NCBI GenBank assembly: GCA_013298625.1
Contig: JAAFIF010000059.1
Coordinates: 1-61,597, forward strand
Length of the DNA: 61,597 nt
Source: Myxococcales bacterium
GTDB lineage: Bacteria; Myxococcota_A; Polyangia; Polyangiales; Ga0077539
Direction: 5' to 3'
Made by a program: the position numbers and the translations under genes. Below, one piece after another: positions 41,688 to 50,746 of the stretch (its first letter is position 1; the number at the start of each line of letters is the position of its first letter). The notes below the pieces were generated by a model that saw only the letters and a program-made list of their open reading frames with translations, had not been told where the DNA came from and did not search any database.

Positions 41688-43097
41688 CTATTTCGCCGCG
41701 GGCTTCTTCTTCAACGCGCGGAGCTTCGCCGCGTAGCCCTCTTTGTTCTCTTGCCTCGCGCGGCCGACGGCGAGGGCGTCCTTGGGGACGTCCTTGGTCA
41801 CGACGCTGCCGCTGCCGACGTAGGCGCCCTCGCCGATGGTCACCGGCGCGACGAGCGAGCTGTTGGACCCGACGAACGCGCCAGCGCCCACGGTGGTGGT
41901 GTGCTTCTGGTAGCCGTCGTAGTTGCAGAAGATCGTTCCGGCGCCGATGTTGGCGGCCTCGCCGATCTCGCCGTCGCCGACGTACGCGAGGTGGTTCGCC
42001 TTCGATCCCTTGGCCATGCGGGTCTTCTTGAGCTCGACGAAGTTGCCGACGTGCGCGCCTTCGCCGACCACGCTCTCGGGACGCACGTGCGCGAAGGGCC
42101 CGAGCTGCGCGCCCACGCCCACTTCGGACTTCGTCACGATCGTGTACGGCTTGAGCAGCGCTCGCTCGCGCACGATCGCGTCTTCGAGCACGCAGCCCAC
42201 GTCCACGGTGACGTTGGATTCGAGCTTTGTTTTTCCTCGCAGAACGGCGCCCTGTCCGACGGTCACGTCCTGCGCGAGCTCGACGTCGCGCTCGATGCGC
42301 GCCCCGCGCGCGATCGAGTTGCCCGCGCGCCGCCAGCGGTCGTTGATCGCCTCGAGCATGTGCGCTTCGGCGTCGGCGAGCTCGGCGCGGTCGTTGATTC
42401 CGCGGAGGATCTCTTGTCGTCCGCGCAGCTCGACCACGGGCGTCGCCTCGGGCTGCTCGCGGTCGGCGAGCGAGACGAGGTCGGTGAGATAGAACTCTCC
42501 TTGCGCGTTGGACGAGTCGATCGCCGAGAGGGCGCGCTCGAGAAACGCGCGGTCGACCGCGTACAGACCGGCGTTGATCACGCGAATCTCGCGCTCTTGC
42601 GCGGTGCAGTCTTTGTGCTCGCGGATCGCCGTGATGCGCCCTCGGCCATCGCGCAGCATGCGTCCGTAGCCCGTCGGGTCGTCGAGCTCGGTCGTCGCGA
42701 CGGACACGAGCGCGCTGCCCGAGACCCGTGCCTCGACGAGCCGCTGCAGAAACGCCCCCGGAACGAGCGGGCAATCGCCGTACGTGATGATCACCTCGCG
42801 CGAGCTCGCGGGGATCGCCGGCAGCGCCGCGCGCACGGCGTCGGCTGTCCCTCGCTGCGAGGCCTGCAGCGCGAACGTGACGCGGTCGCCGAAGCGCGCG
42901 CGCACCTGGGCTTCGACCTGCTCGCGGCCGTGGCCGACGACGACGATGATCTGCTCGGGATCGAGCGCGAGCGCCGCGTCGATCGCGAACGTGACCATCG
43001 CGACGCCTGCGATCGGGTGCAGGACCTTCGGCAGCGCGGACTTCATGCGGGTGCCTTGACCCGCGGCGAGCACAACGACAGTGCGTGGGTGTGTCAT
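41688..43097 (-). CDS. glmU: Bifunctional GlcNAc-1-phosphate uridyltransferase / glucosamine-1-phosphate acetyltransferase
   Basis: 469 residues, makes UDP-GlcNAc for peptidoglycan and lipopolysaccharide. N-terminal pyrophosphorylase: LAAGQGTRMKSALPKVLHPI, TYGDCPLVPG and the QxG-type GTADAVRAAL. C-terminal left-handed beta-helix: VTVGQGAVLRGKTKLESNV, GPFAHVRPESVVGEGAHVGN with catalytic His, FVELKKTRMAKGSKANHLAYVGD, IGAGTIFCNYDGYQKHTTT and VAPVTIGEGAYVGSGSVVT. The ATG at 43097 precedes the first strand directly. It is convergent with the rmlA fragment, three bases apart. Confidence 0.96.
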   Translation of the reverse strand: MTHPRTVVVLAAGQGTRMKSALPKVLHPIAGVAMVTFAIDAALALDPEQIIVVVGHGREQVEAQVRARFGDRVTFALQASQRGTADAVRAALPAIPASSREVIITYGDCPLVPGAFLQRLVEARVSGSALVSVATTELDDPTGYGRMLRDGRGRITAIREHKDCTAQEREIRVINAGLYAVDRAFLERALSAIDSSNAQGEFYLTDLVSLADREQPEATPVVELRGRQEILRGINDRAELADAEAHMLEAINDRWRRAGNSIARGARIERDVELAQDVTVGQGAVLRGKTKLESNVTVDVGCVLEDAIVRERALLKPYTIVTKSEVGVGAQLGPFAHVRPESVVGEGAHVGNFVELKKTRMAKGSKANHLAYVGDGEIGEAANIGAGTIFCNYDGYQKHTTTVGAGAFVGSNSSLVAPVTIGEGAYVGSGSVVTKDVPKDALAVGRARQENKEGYAAKLRALKKKPAAK

Positions 43098-43244
43098 CAG
43101 AGCGTAAGGGTCTATACCGCCCCGAAACCGCCGCCAACTGTGGGAAAAAGGGCTGCGTGTTTTCTCGTTCGAGGCTCGCCTGACCAGCTGCTTTGTCGGC
43201 ATACTCAGGCGATCCGCAATCGAAGCGAGAGGGCTCTTCGCGCG

Positions 43245-44324
43245 TTGAGGACGTGCGGTTCTTTGTTGGCCGTGGTCGCGGCCGCTGCTGCGTGCAGCTC
43301 GAACCCGACGCCTGGCGACGGTGGAGACGTGGACTCGTCGACGTCGCGCATGGACGCGGCGGGTGGCGACGGCAGCTCGACGTTGCCCGATGGCGCGATG
43401 TCGTTGCCGGACGGCGCGGTGGTCGGTCCCGACGGACAGGTGATCCTGCCGGACGTGGTCGCGCCGGTGGACACGGGCGTGGCCGACACGGGGACGGGGC
43501 CGTGCGTTCCGCGGGCGTGCGCGGGCGGCGGCGGCGTGGCGCAGTGCGCGGACTGCATCGACAACGACCGCGACGGGCTCACGGACGACCGCGACCCCGA
43601 GTGTTTGGGGCCGTGCGACAACACCGAGGGGCCGATTTTGCTCACGGGCGTGCCCGGTGAGACCGGAGGCCGCTGCCGCGTGGACTGCTACTTCGACGCG
43701 GGCAACGGCTCGGGCAGCGACGGGTGCCGTTGGGATCATCGCTGCGATCCGCTGTCGGTCGCGCCGAACTTTCCCCCCGAGGGATCGACGTGTCCGTTCG
43801 ACCCGGGCGCGGTGGGCGGGATGACCTGCCCGCGCTCGCAGCCCGCGCAGTGCCTGAATTCTTGCAGGCCGATTACGCCCAACGGGTGCGATTGCTTCGG
43901 CTGCTGCACCTTTCCGTCGATCCGCGGGCGCTCTGCGGCGATGGGCGGAGAGTTCGTGTGGCTCGGCTCGGCCAACGCCGCGGGTGAGGGCACCTGCACG
44001 CTCGCAGCTGCGGGCGACGTCAACCGCTGCAAGTCGTGCACGCCTGTGCCGAGCTGCTTCAACGACTGCGGCCCGTGCGAAGTGTGCATCGGTCGTCCGA
44101 TGCCTCCGCCCGAGTGCTTTGCGACGTCCATGCCCGATGGCGGCGTGGTGCCCGGCCCCGATGGCAGCGTGATCCGTCCCGACGGCTCCGTCCCTGCCAC
44201 CGACGGCGGAACGCCCGCGATGCAGTGCCCCGCTGGCCTCCAGCCGTGCGGATTGCCCGGTCAGGCCGCGTGCGCAGCGAACTTCTACTGCACGACGGGT
44301 TGCTGCATCCCGATCCCGCTCTGA
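43245..44324 (+). CDS. Cys-rich lipoprotein with PDGxV repeats
   Basis: 359 residues from a TTG at 43245 (MRTCGSLLAVVAAAAAC-SSN, lipobox A-A-A-C). The linker contains repeated xPDGxVxxPDG units (LPDGAMSLPDGAVVGPDGQV), which return near the C terminus (VVPGPDGSVIRPDGSV). Between them is a Cys-rich region with CADCIDNDRDGLTDDRDPEC, the calcium/MopE-like D-N-D pattern, and several CxxC pairs; the end is FYCTTGCCIPIPL. No upstream ATG or GTG fits better, but the start is uncertain. Function unknown, probably cell-surface. Confidence 0.68.
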   Translation: MRTCGSLLAVVAAAAACSSNPTPGDGGDVDSSTSRMDAAGGDGSSTLPDGAMSLPDGAVVGPDGQVILPDVVAPVDTGVADTGTGPCVPRACAGGGGVAQCADCIDNDRDGLTDDRDPECLGPCDNTEGPILLTGVPGETGGRCRVDCYFDAGNGSGSDGCRWDHRCDPLSVAPNFPPEGSTCPFDPGAVGGMTCPRSQPAQCLNSCRPITPNGCDCFGCCTFPSIRGRSAAMGGEFVWLGSANAAGEGTCTLAAAGDVNRCKSCTPVPSCFNDCGPCEVCIGRPMPPPECFATSMPDGGVVPGPDGSVIRPDGSVPATDGGTPAMQCPAGLQPCGLPGQAACAANFYCTTGCCIPIPL

Positions 44325-44346
44325 TTGGGTAATGTCTCCGGGCAAC

Positions 44347-44961
44347 ATGAAGCTCGGATTCATCGGACCCTGCCGCGGAGACACCGGCGCGCTGCGCGCT
44401 CCTGCAGAGCTTCTGCTCTTCGAGCTCGGCGCAGATCGCGTGGTGTACTTGGGCGCGGACGACGCGCTCGATCGCGCCATCGCAGGGTGGGCGGCCAAGC
44501 TGGGCGCGCCCACGGACGAGGGGGCGTTTCTCGACGAGGTCGCGCTGCTCGCCAGCGACGCGCCCGCTGAAGCGCTGCAGGACCTGTTGGCGCGCGACCG
44601 CAAGGCGCGCAGGCTCAACGACCTCGCCGCGCTTCCGGCGCCTCCCTCGCGCGCCGTCGAAATGCTGGACGATCGCGTCGTGCTGATGGTCTTCGACAAG
44701 AGCGTGCTCGACGAGGACGACGTCGCCAACGCCACCGCGATCGTCTGGGGAAACGCGCGCGAACCGCAGCTGCGCGCCATCGGTCCTCGGGTCTTTCTCT
44801 CTCCGGGCTGGATCGGCGTCGGCGCGTCCACGCACTCGGCCATCCTCGAGCACGACGGCGAGTCGCTTCGCTGCGCCATCTACGACGGCGCCGGGTCGGT
44901 GAAGCAAGAGCACCGGGTCCCCCTCGCGCGCGGGGGCAAAATCGGAGTGCAGTCCACGTGA
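44347..44961 (+). CDS. Unrecognised protein upstream of nadD, possibly a degenerate phosphoesterase fold
   Basis: 204 residues, cytoplasmic. MKLGFIGPCRGDTGALRAPAELL opens like an alpha/beta enzyme, and two features (RVVYLGADDALDRA; VFLSPGWIGVGASTHSAILE) sit where metallophosphoesterases have GDxxDR and the C-terminal G-H-x-H region, but the metal ligands are not convincingly present. It overlaps nadD by GTGA and so is probably co-expressed with NAD biosynthesis. I do not assign a function. Confidence 0.6.
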   Translation: MKLGFIGPCRGDTGALRAPAELLLFELGADRVVYLGADDALDRAIAGWAAKLGAPTDEGAFLDEVALLASDAPAEALQDLLARDRKARRLNDLAALPAPPSRAVEMLDDRVVLMVFDKSVLDEDDVANATAIVWGNAREPQLRAIGPRVFLSPGWIGVGASTHSAILEHDGESLRCAIYDGAGSVKQEHRVPLARGGKIGVQST

Positions 44962-45506
44962 CGCGGGTCGCCGTCTTCGGCGGGAGCTTCAATCCCCCGC
45001 ACGTCTCGCACGTGCTCGCGGCGGCGTACGTGCTCGCGACGCAAGAGGTCGACCAGCTCTTGGTCGTCCCGGCCTTCGATCATCCGTTTGGAAAATCCCT
45101 GGCCAAATTCGAACACCGCTTCGCCATGTGCCAGCGCGCCTTCGCGGACCTTCGCAGGGTCGAAGTGTCCGACGTCGAGCGCCAGCTCGGGGCAGAGAGC
45201 AAGACGCTCTACACCCTCGAAGCGCTGGCCAAACAGCACCCCGACTGGAGCCTGCGCCTCGTCGTCGGCGGGGACATTCTCAACGAGTCGCACAAGTGGT
45301 TCGCGTGGGACCGCGTCGTCGCGCTCGCGCCGCCCATCGTCCTCGGCCGCGCGGGCCATCCTGCGCCGGGCGCGCCTGCGCCGCTGTTGCCCGAGGTCGC
45401 CTCGCGCGAGCTGCGCGCCTCGCTCGCCAAGGGCGAGGACGTCGGCGCCTTCGTCGCGCGCTCGGTGCGCGAGTACATCGCAGAGCACGGGCTGTATCGC
45501 GCATGA
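44958..45506 (+). CDS. nadD: Nicotinate-nucleotide adenylyltransferase
   Basis: 182 residues; converts nicotinate mononucleotide and ATP to deamido-NAD. The nucleotidyltransferase motif GGSFNPPHVSHV (H15, H18) is present, followed by VVPAFDHPFGKS, VVGGDILNESHKWFAWDRV and a degenerate ISSTxxR equivalent (VASRELRASLAKG) near the end. GTG start in a GTGA overlap; ATGA overlap with the next gene. Slightly shorter than usual at the C terminus. Confidence 0.9.
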   Translation: MTRVAVFGGSFNPPHVSHVLAAAYVLATQEVDQLLVVPAFDHPFGKSLAKFEHRFAMCQRAFADLRRVEVSDVERQLGAESKTLYTLEALAKQHPDWSLRLVVGGDILNESHKWFAWDRVVALAPPIVLGRAGHPAPGAPAPLLPEVASRELRASLAKGEDVGAFVARSVREYIAEHGLYRA

Positions 45507-46348
45507 CCCGTCGTCGGCAGGTGGTGCTCGTCGGCAGCGGCCGCATGGGCTCGGCCTTCGCGCGCTCGATGCGCGCGGCCAAGGTCAGCTTCGCGCTCGT
45601 GCGCGCTCGGTCGGCGAAATGGACGCTCCCTGCGCGGCGAGGAGCGTCGCGCACGGTGATCCTCGCGGTGACCGACGCGGCCATCGCGCCGACCGCCGAG
45701 CGCCTCGTGCAGAGCGATTGCCTCGCGCGCGGCGACTCGATCGTGCACCTCGCGGGCATGCGCGGTCCGGCAGAGCTCGACGCCGCTGCGGCGATCGGCG
45801 CCCACGTGGGAGCGATGCACCCGCTCGTGGCCGTGGCTTCGCGGACGAGCCCGCCCCTTCTGCGCGGGATGGCCGCGACGTTCGAGGGAGACCGCGCGGC
45901 GCTCGCGGCGGTTCGCGCGGTCGCAGCGCGCATCGGGCTGACGGTGCACGCGCTCGAGCGCGTCGATCGCGCCCGCTATCACGCAGCGGCTGCTCTGTGC
46001 GCGACCGGAGGCGTGGCGCTCGCGCAAGCCGCGGCGGTGCTCTTCGCTCGGTCGGCCGCCGGGGTCACCGACGAGGACGCCTCGGCCTACGCAGCGTCGC
46101 TGCTGGCGAGCGTCGCCCACAACGTCGCGCACGAAGGGGCGCAGGGCGCCCTGGCCTCGCCGCTGCTGCGCGGCGACACGACGGCGGTCGAACGGCACCT
46201 CGACGCGATGGCGGTGCACGACCCCGCCGCGCAGCTGTATCGGGCGGCGCTCGCGCAGGTGATCGCGAGCTTGGACGCCACAGGCTCTGTCGAGCGCGCG
46301 GTCCTCGATCGAGCCCGGGAGATTCTGGCCGCGCGGACTTCGCGTTGA
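45503..46348 (+). CDS. Rossmann-like / DUF2520 protein (ketopantoate-reductase-like)
   Basis: 281 residues. N-terminal NAD(P) motif QVVLVGSGRMGSAFARSM, then a DUF2520-like helical domain (IGAHVGAMHPLVAVASR; RYHAAAALCATGGVALAQAA). This architecture is related to ketopantoate reductases, and some members may replace PanE, but the substrate is not known. It overlaps nadD by ATGA, which suggests a shared cofactor-biosynthesis unit. Confidence 0.8.
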   Translation: MTRRRQVVLVGSGRMGSAFARSMRAAKVSFALVRARSAKWTLPARRGASRTVILAVTDAAIAPTAERLVQSDCLARGDSIVHLAGMRGPAELDAAAAIGAHVGAMHPLVAVASRTSPPLLRGMAATFEGDRAALAAVRAVAARIGLTVHALERVDRARYHAAAALCATGGVALAQAAAVLFARSAAGVTDEDASAYAASLLASVAHNVAHEGAQGALASPLLRGDTTAVERHLDAMAVHDPAAQLYRAALAQVIASLDATGSVERAVLDRAREILAARTSR

Positions 46349-46398
46349 ACCGTGAGGAGGGTTGCGCGCGACCGCCGTTCGTTGGCACAACGTCGCAC

Positions 46399-47490
46399 GT
46401 GAGGCGAAGGCGCGGACGCAGTGAATCATGGCGCAGCGCGCGGCGGTGCTGCGCGTTCGCCGTGTTCGCCGGCTGTCAGCCGACGCCGCCAGCGGTGCGC
46501 GTGGCTGACGAGCGACCAGAGGCCGCGGTTCGCGCGGTCGCCGTCGATCCCGCGGCCGTCGTGGACGCTGGTGTGGCGCAGGACGCAGCGGCGCGACGGC
46601 GCTCGATCGCGCGGCGACCTGCGTTTCGCGTCGAGCGCGTCGCCGGGCTCGACGGCGCGAGGATGTTCGCGATCAGCGGCGAGGCGCTGTTTCGCGTGCG
46701 CGATGGGCGCTGGCAGCCGCTCTCGCTGGACGGCGGAGTTGCGCGCGACGTGCTCGCGCTGCGCGGCGCGCTGTGGGTGCTCGTCGAGGGCCGCGGCGAC
46801 AACGCGGGCCGCGCGTTGATCTTGCGCTCGAACGACGGCGACTCGCTCGAGCCCGTGTGGGCCGTCAGCAATCCGCTCGGCCAAGAAGCGGGGACGTGGG
46901 CGATCCGCGCGCTCGCGCTGCGGGCCGGCGCGTGGGTGATCGCCGGCGCGCGCCCTGCGTTGGTCCGCGTCGAGGCGGGCGGCGCGCGGGTCGAGTTCGA
47001 CGCCGCGGACGCGAGCTACCAGCGCGCGTACGGCCTGCAAGACGACTCGGTGGTGTGCACGCGCGAAGACGGAGACCTCGACGTGCTTCGCTATGGCACG
47101 CGCACGCAGGTGGTGAGCGACGGGCTGCTCGCGGGTGTGTTCGACCTCGAGGGGTTCGGCTACGTCGTGCACGAAGACGGTGCGGTGTGGCGCGGCCGCC
47201 CGGCGAAGGAGCTACGTCGGCTGGTGGGCGCCGCGTCGTTCGAGCCGCGCGCGGCGGCGGTGCTGCGGGACGGGCGCGTGGCGTTGGTGGGCGCGGGCGG
47301 GCCGTTCGCGATGGCCCGCGGAAGCTCGTGGCAGGTCGTTCCGGGGGACTGGCCGACGGAGCCGGTGGCGATCGTCGCGGCCGAGCCTCCGCTGGTCGTG
47401 GGGCGCGACGGCGCGGTGGTCGCGGTCGAAGGGCAGGGACGCACCGTCGTTTCGCCTGGGATTTCGGCGGCGAACGAAGAGACGTTGTAG
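46399..47490 (+). CDS. Probable lipoprotein with propeller-like body
   Basis: 363 residues from a GTG at 46399 (MRRRRGRSESWRSARRCC, then AFAVFAGC as a short lipobox region). The hydrophobic core of the signal is short, so export is probable but not certain. The body has regularly spaced beta-repeat segments (FRVRDGRWQPLSL; GALWVLVEGRG; GAWVIAGARPALVRV; GYVVHEDGAVWRG; GRVALVGAGGPFAMA), a propeller-like pattern. It follows the DUF2520 gene by 50 bases and may be the last gene of that operon. Function unknown. Confidence 0.65.
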   Translation: MRRRRGRSESWRSARRCCAFAVFAGCQPTPPAVRVADERPEAAVRAVAVDPAAVVDAGVAQDAAARRRSIARRPAFRVERVAGLDGARMFAISGEALFRVRDGRWQPLSLDGGVARDVLALRGALWVLVEGRGDNAGRALILRSNDGDSLEPVWAVSNPLGQEAGTWAIRALALRAGAWVIAGARPALVRVEAGGARVEFDAADASYQRAYGLQDDSVVCTREDGDLDVLRYGTRTQVVSDGLLAGVFDLEGFGYVVHEDGAVWRGRPAKELRRLVGAASFEPRAAAVLRDGRVALVGAGGPFAMARGSSWQVVPGDWPTEPVAIVAAEPPLVVGRDGAVVAVEGQGRTVVSPGISAANEETL

Positions 47491-47548
47491 ATAACTACAT
47501 CATCGCACCTTGTCCGACGTAGCCTCTATTTCAACGGAGGCATCGACC

Positions 47549-47929
47549 ATGGAACTCTCGCTCACGAACAACCGCCGCAGCTCTTCGCGCCGCCCAGTGC
47601 GCATGCCGTGCGAGGCCGTACGCGAGCGCGATTTTCGCTCGCTCGGCTCGGTGGTGTTGGACCTGTCCTCGACGGGCATGCTCCTTCGCTCGACAGAGAA
47701 AGTGCTCACCGGCGACGCCGTGATCGTCTCGTTCTTCGAGCCCTTGAGCGGGCGGTGGTTCGACCTCGAGGCCACCGTCGCGCGGGTGATCCACGGCCGC
47801 CGCGCGGGCGACGGAGAGCGCTCGGTGGGGCTCTCGTTTACGGGGCTGCGCGGCGAGGCGCGCACCGCTCTCGAGAGCGCCCTCAGGATGCGCGTGCCGG
47901 CGCTTCCGAAGCGACGCAAGGCGCACTGA
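47549..47929 (+). CDS. PilZ-domain protein
   Basis: 126 residues. The c-di-GMP-binding signature is intact: RxxxR as R10/R14 in NNRRSSSRRPVRMPC and D38-x-S40-x-x-G43 in VVLDLSSTGMLL. A single PilZ domain with no effector, typical of the many stand-alone myxobacterial members. The ATG at 47549 has CGGAGG nine bases upstream; a TTG 13 codons earlier is less likely. Its last 47 bases overlap the 3' end of the convergent carotenoid oxygenase. Confidence 0.88.
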   Translation: MELSLTNNRRSSSRRPVRMPCEAVRERDFRSLGSVVLDLSSTGMLLRSTEKVLTGDAVIVSFFEPLSGRWFDLEATVARVIHGRRAGDGERSVGLSFTGLRGEARTALESALRMRVPALPKRRKAH

Positions 47930-49379
47930 CCCACGCGCCGTGAAAGCCCGGGGGGACGGGCTCGGGAAGCGCGAGCGTGCACACGTTTTCGAGCGTGCGC
48001 GCGTCCATGACCTCCAGCGCGCCTCGCTGCGAACCGTGGTCGTAGCCCATCGCGAGCAGCCACCCGTCGTCGCCGCGGCCTCCGTCGTCGCGCGCGGCGA
48101 ACACGGGCTCGCCTGCGTATCCAGGGCCGAACTCGCGCACGGTCACCGAGCGCTCGCTGACGTCGAGCTTCACGATGCGGGTGAACACGCGCTGCGGCCG
48201 CGCCGGGTCCGTGGCCGTCGCCCACACGAAGCGATGCGCTCGCGTCATGCGCTCGCCCTGCACGAACGGCAGCTCGCACGGGACGTCGAAGCGCCGCTCG
48301 CTTCGCACCGTGCGCCGCAGCGGGTCGATCACCATCTCGCAGTAGTACGGCAGCTCGGCGCGCGGCGGCGCGACGCTGTTCGCCAGGACGTCGCGCGGGA
48401 TCGGCATGACGGGCAGCGCGTCGCTCCGCAGCGCGTGCAGCACGACCCGTCCTCCTTCGTCTTCGTACGCGTTGACGTGGTGAAACACGAAGCCCGCCGG
48501 CGCGTCGAGCACCAGGGGCTTCGATCCGTCCCGCGGGCAGAGCCACACGCGCGTCGGTCGCGTCCCGTCGAAGCGCATGCCCGAGAGGGGCGTGTCGAGG
48601 CCGAGCATCGTGCGCGCGACGCCGAAGCGCGCGGGGCACAAGAGCAGCACACGAAATCGAGCGGTGAGCGAAAAATCATGGACGAAGTGCAGCGCGTCGA
48701 GCGGGTGCTGCTCGGGCTCGCGCATCACGCCGTCGCGGCCCGCGCGGTAGAGCACGAGGCGCTGCGCCGGCCCGTTGACCAGGCCGAAGTTGAACAGCTC
48801 ACCCGTCGCGGGATCGACGCGCGGGTGCGCGCTGAAGGGAAGCTCTCGTCCCGCGACGCGCGTCCACGGGTCTTCGCGGGCCAGCAGTCGCTGCGAGAAG
48901 TCATCGCGCGCGAGGGTCTCGAGCGTGTCCGGGTCGAGCGCGTGCGGCAGCCCCATCTCCCACAGCGCGTACAGCCGTCGCTCGTGAACGAACGCCGAGG
49001 TGTTCGCCGCGTTCTTGAAGATCGGGTCGAACGCGTTGGCGCGGATCCCGCCGGGCTTCGGCGTGGCAAATGAGCGGTAGAGCAGCCGTCCTGCGCGCTG
49101 CTCCGCCAGAAACTCCCTCGTGCGAACGTAGCGGTTGCTCATGCGCGCGCCGCGGTCGTCGAAGCGAAAACTGCACACGTGCCCGTCGCCGTCGAAGAGG
49201 TGCCCGTACTGCGTTCCGTGCGCTTCGATGCGACCGGGACCGCAGCGGTACAGCGTCCCTCGCAGCCCCGCGGGCAGCGCGCCCCGCAGCACCTCGAGCG
49301 CGACGTCGCTGCGCTCGGCTTCGACGCCGCGGTGCGCGCGGGCCCAATTCTCAGCGGTCGCGCGACGCAACGAGCTCAC
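47883..49379 (-). CDS. Carotenoid cleavage oxygenase (RPE65/CCD family)
   Basis: 498 residues, non-heme Fe(II) dioxygenase cleaving carotenoids, apocarotenoids or stilbenes. The four iron-binding histidines can be assigned: H185 (FSAHPRVDP), H234 (HFVHDFSLT), H300 (FVFHHVNAYED) and H480 (PGFHGAWV). No signal peptide. It starts with GTG overlapping the stop of the methyltransferase gene, so the two are co-translated and probably act on the same pathway. The N-terminal YRCGPGRIEAHGTQYGHLFDGDG is a family hallmark. Confidence 0.9.
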   Translation of the reverse strand: MSSLRRATAENWARAHRGVEAERSDVALEVLRGALPAGLRGTLYRCGPGRIEAHGTQYGHLFDGDGHVCSFRFDDRGARMSNRYVRTREFLAEQRAGRLLYRSFATPKPGGIRANAFDPIFKNAANTSAFVHERRLYALWEMGLPHALDPDTLETLARDDFSQRLLAREDPWTRVAGRELPFSAHPRVDPATGELFNFGLVNGPAQRLVLYRAGRDGVMREPEQHPLDALHFVHDFSLTARFRVLLLCPARFGVARTMLGLDTPLSGMRFDGTRPTRVWLCPRDGSKPLVLDAPAGFVFHHVNAYEDEGGRVVLHALRSDALPVMPIPRDVLANSVAPPRAELPYYCEMVIDPLRRTVRSERRFDVPCELPFVQGERMTRAHRFVWATATDPARPQRVFTRIVKLDVSERSVTVREFGPGYAGEPVFAARDDGGRGDDGWLLAMGYDHGSQRGALEVMDARTLENVCTLALPEPVPPGFHGAWVSAPCVASEAPARAS

Positions 49380-50476
49380 GCAGCGACCCCTTCGATCATC
49401 GAGTTGTGCGCGCCCCTCGCGACGCGCCCCGGGCGAAATCCGCTCGCGCCGAGCAGCGACCGCAGCTCGTCCACCGTTCGCTCACGGCCCGAGCACGCGA
49501 CGATCATTTGCAGGTCGGACATCGTGGCCTCGGGCCGCGTGTCGTGCGGCTCGATCACGGACTCGAACAAGATCACCCGCGCGCCGGGGCGCGCTGCTTC
49601 GCGCACGATGCGCAGGATTTTCAGCGACCGTTCGTCGTCCCAATCGTGAAGGACGTTCTTGAGCGAGTAGCCGTCGCACCCGGCAGGGACGCGGTCGAAG
49701 AAGCTCCCCGCGACGAGCGTGACGCGGTCGAGCACGGCGCGCGTGGCGAGCAGGTCCCTCGCGCGCTCGAGCACTCCGGGCGCGTCGCACAGCACGCCGC
49801 GCAGGTGAGGGTGGCGCACGAGCAGCTCGCTCAAGAGCGTTCCGCTGCCGCCGCCGACGTCGCAGAGCGTGGTGATTTCAGCGAAGGGATAGAGCGTCGC
49901 GAGCTGCGGCGCCTCGATCGCCGTCGCGCGTCCCATCGCGCTCGCGAAGGTCTCGAGCTCGTCGGGGTGCTGCGCAAACCAGTCCCACACGCTCATCCCG
50001 TGCGCGTGCTCGAAGGCGCTCTCGCCCGTGCGAACGCTGTGCTCGAGGCTCCTCCACGCCTCCATGTTCGACGCCGACGAGAAGTACAGCGCGCCGTCGC
50101 GCATCGATCGCGGCGCGTCCTTCATCAGCGCCCGCGACATCGGCGTCTGCTCGAATCGCCCGTCCGATCGCAGCGCAAACAGCCCCATCGCCGCCATCGC
50201 CCGCATCGCGCGAAACAGCGTGTCCGCGTGGCAGCCCGCGCGCTCGGCGAGCGCTTCAGCGCTGAGCGCCCCGTCACCGATGTGCTCTGCCAGCGAGAGC
50301 CGCGCGGCGAGCCCCACCAGCTCGGTGCGCGCGACGCCGACCATGGCGTCCCACAGCGCGAGCTCGCCCGGCGCGAGCGCCTGCGTCCCGCGTTGCACCA
50401 ACCGCAGCGCCGTCAGCGCCGAGCGCAGCACGACAGGAGGCGGAAGGTCGGGCAGCGGCGCGCGGGTCAGCTTCAT
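49376..50476 (-). CDS. O-methyltransferase of the hydroxyneurosporene/COMT type
   Basis: 366 residues. N-terminal winged-helix dimerisation region (LAERAGCHADTLFRAMRAMA), SAM motif LCDVGGGSGTLLSELLVRHP, and the diagnostic LKNVLHDWDDERSLKIL with the catalytic His. This is the CrtF/COMT group (methoxylation of hydroxyl groups on carotenoids or polyketides). The operon with a carotenoid oxygenase favours a carotenoid or apocarotenoid product. Not enough to name it crtF. Confidence 0.88.
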   Translation of the reverse strand: MKLTRAPLPDLPPPVVLRSALTALRLVQRGTQALAPGELALWDAMVGVARTELVGLAARLSLAEHIGDGALSAEALAERAGCHADTLFRAMRAMAAMGLFALRSDGRFEQTPMSRALMKDAPRSMRDGALYFSSASNMEAWRSLEHSVRTGESAFEHAHGMSVWDWFAQHPDELETFASAMGRATAIEAPQLATLYPFAEITTLCDVGGGSGTLLSELLVRHPHLRGVLCDAPGVLERARDLLATRAVLDRVTLVAGSFFDRVPAGCDGYSLKNVLHDWDDERSLKILRIVREAARPGARVILFESVIEPHDTRPEATMSDLQMIVACSGRERTVDELRSLLGASGFRPGRVARGAHNSMIEGVAA

Positions 50477-50529
50477 CGCGCGCGAGGATACCGCCGCTGT
50501 CCGCGATTGCAGCGGCCGAGGTCCGCCGC

Positions 50530-50727
50530 TCAGTTCGCGAGGCGAAATCCCTCGTCGTCGAGCGCTTTGTCCACCTCGTCGCGACTGAGGTCTCGGCTGC
50601 TCTCGACGCTCGCGTGCCCCACGGTGACCTCGGCGCTCGTCACGCCAGCGATCTTCTCGAGCGCCGACTTCACCGTGCGGACGCAGTGCTGGCAGCTCAT
50701 CCCTTTGATGTCGTATTCGATCTTCAT
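50530..50727 (-). CDS. Heavy-metal-associated (HMA) domain metallochaperone
   Basis: 65 residues, single HMA domain. The metal motif is GMSCQHC (C12, C15), and the end ALDDEGF matches CopZ-type chaperones for Cu(I) or Zn(II). ATG at 50727 is used; an upstream start five codons earlier is possible. It lies 19 bases after the propeller gene of the znu operon on the same strand and may be its last gene. Confidence 0.88.
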   Translation of the reverse strand: MKIEYDIKGMSCQHCVRTVKSALEKIAGVTSAEVTVGHASVESSRDLSRDEVDKALDDEGFRLAN

Positions 50728-50746
50728 CGCGCCCGAGAGCATACCC

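Noticed and set aside
43200..43690. Frames overlapping the Cys-rich lipoprotein gene
   Set aside because: Only the frame from 43245 encodes a lipobox and an organised Cys/Asp pattern; the others are Arg-rich shadows.
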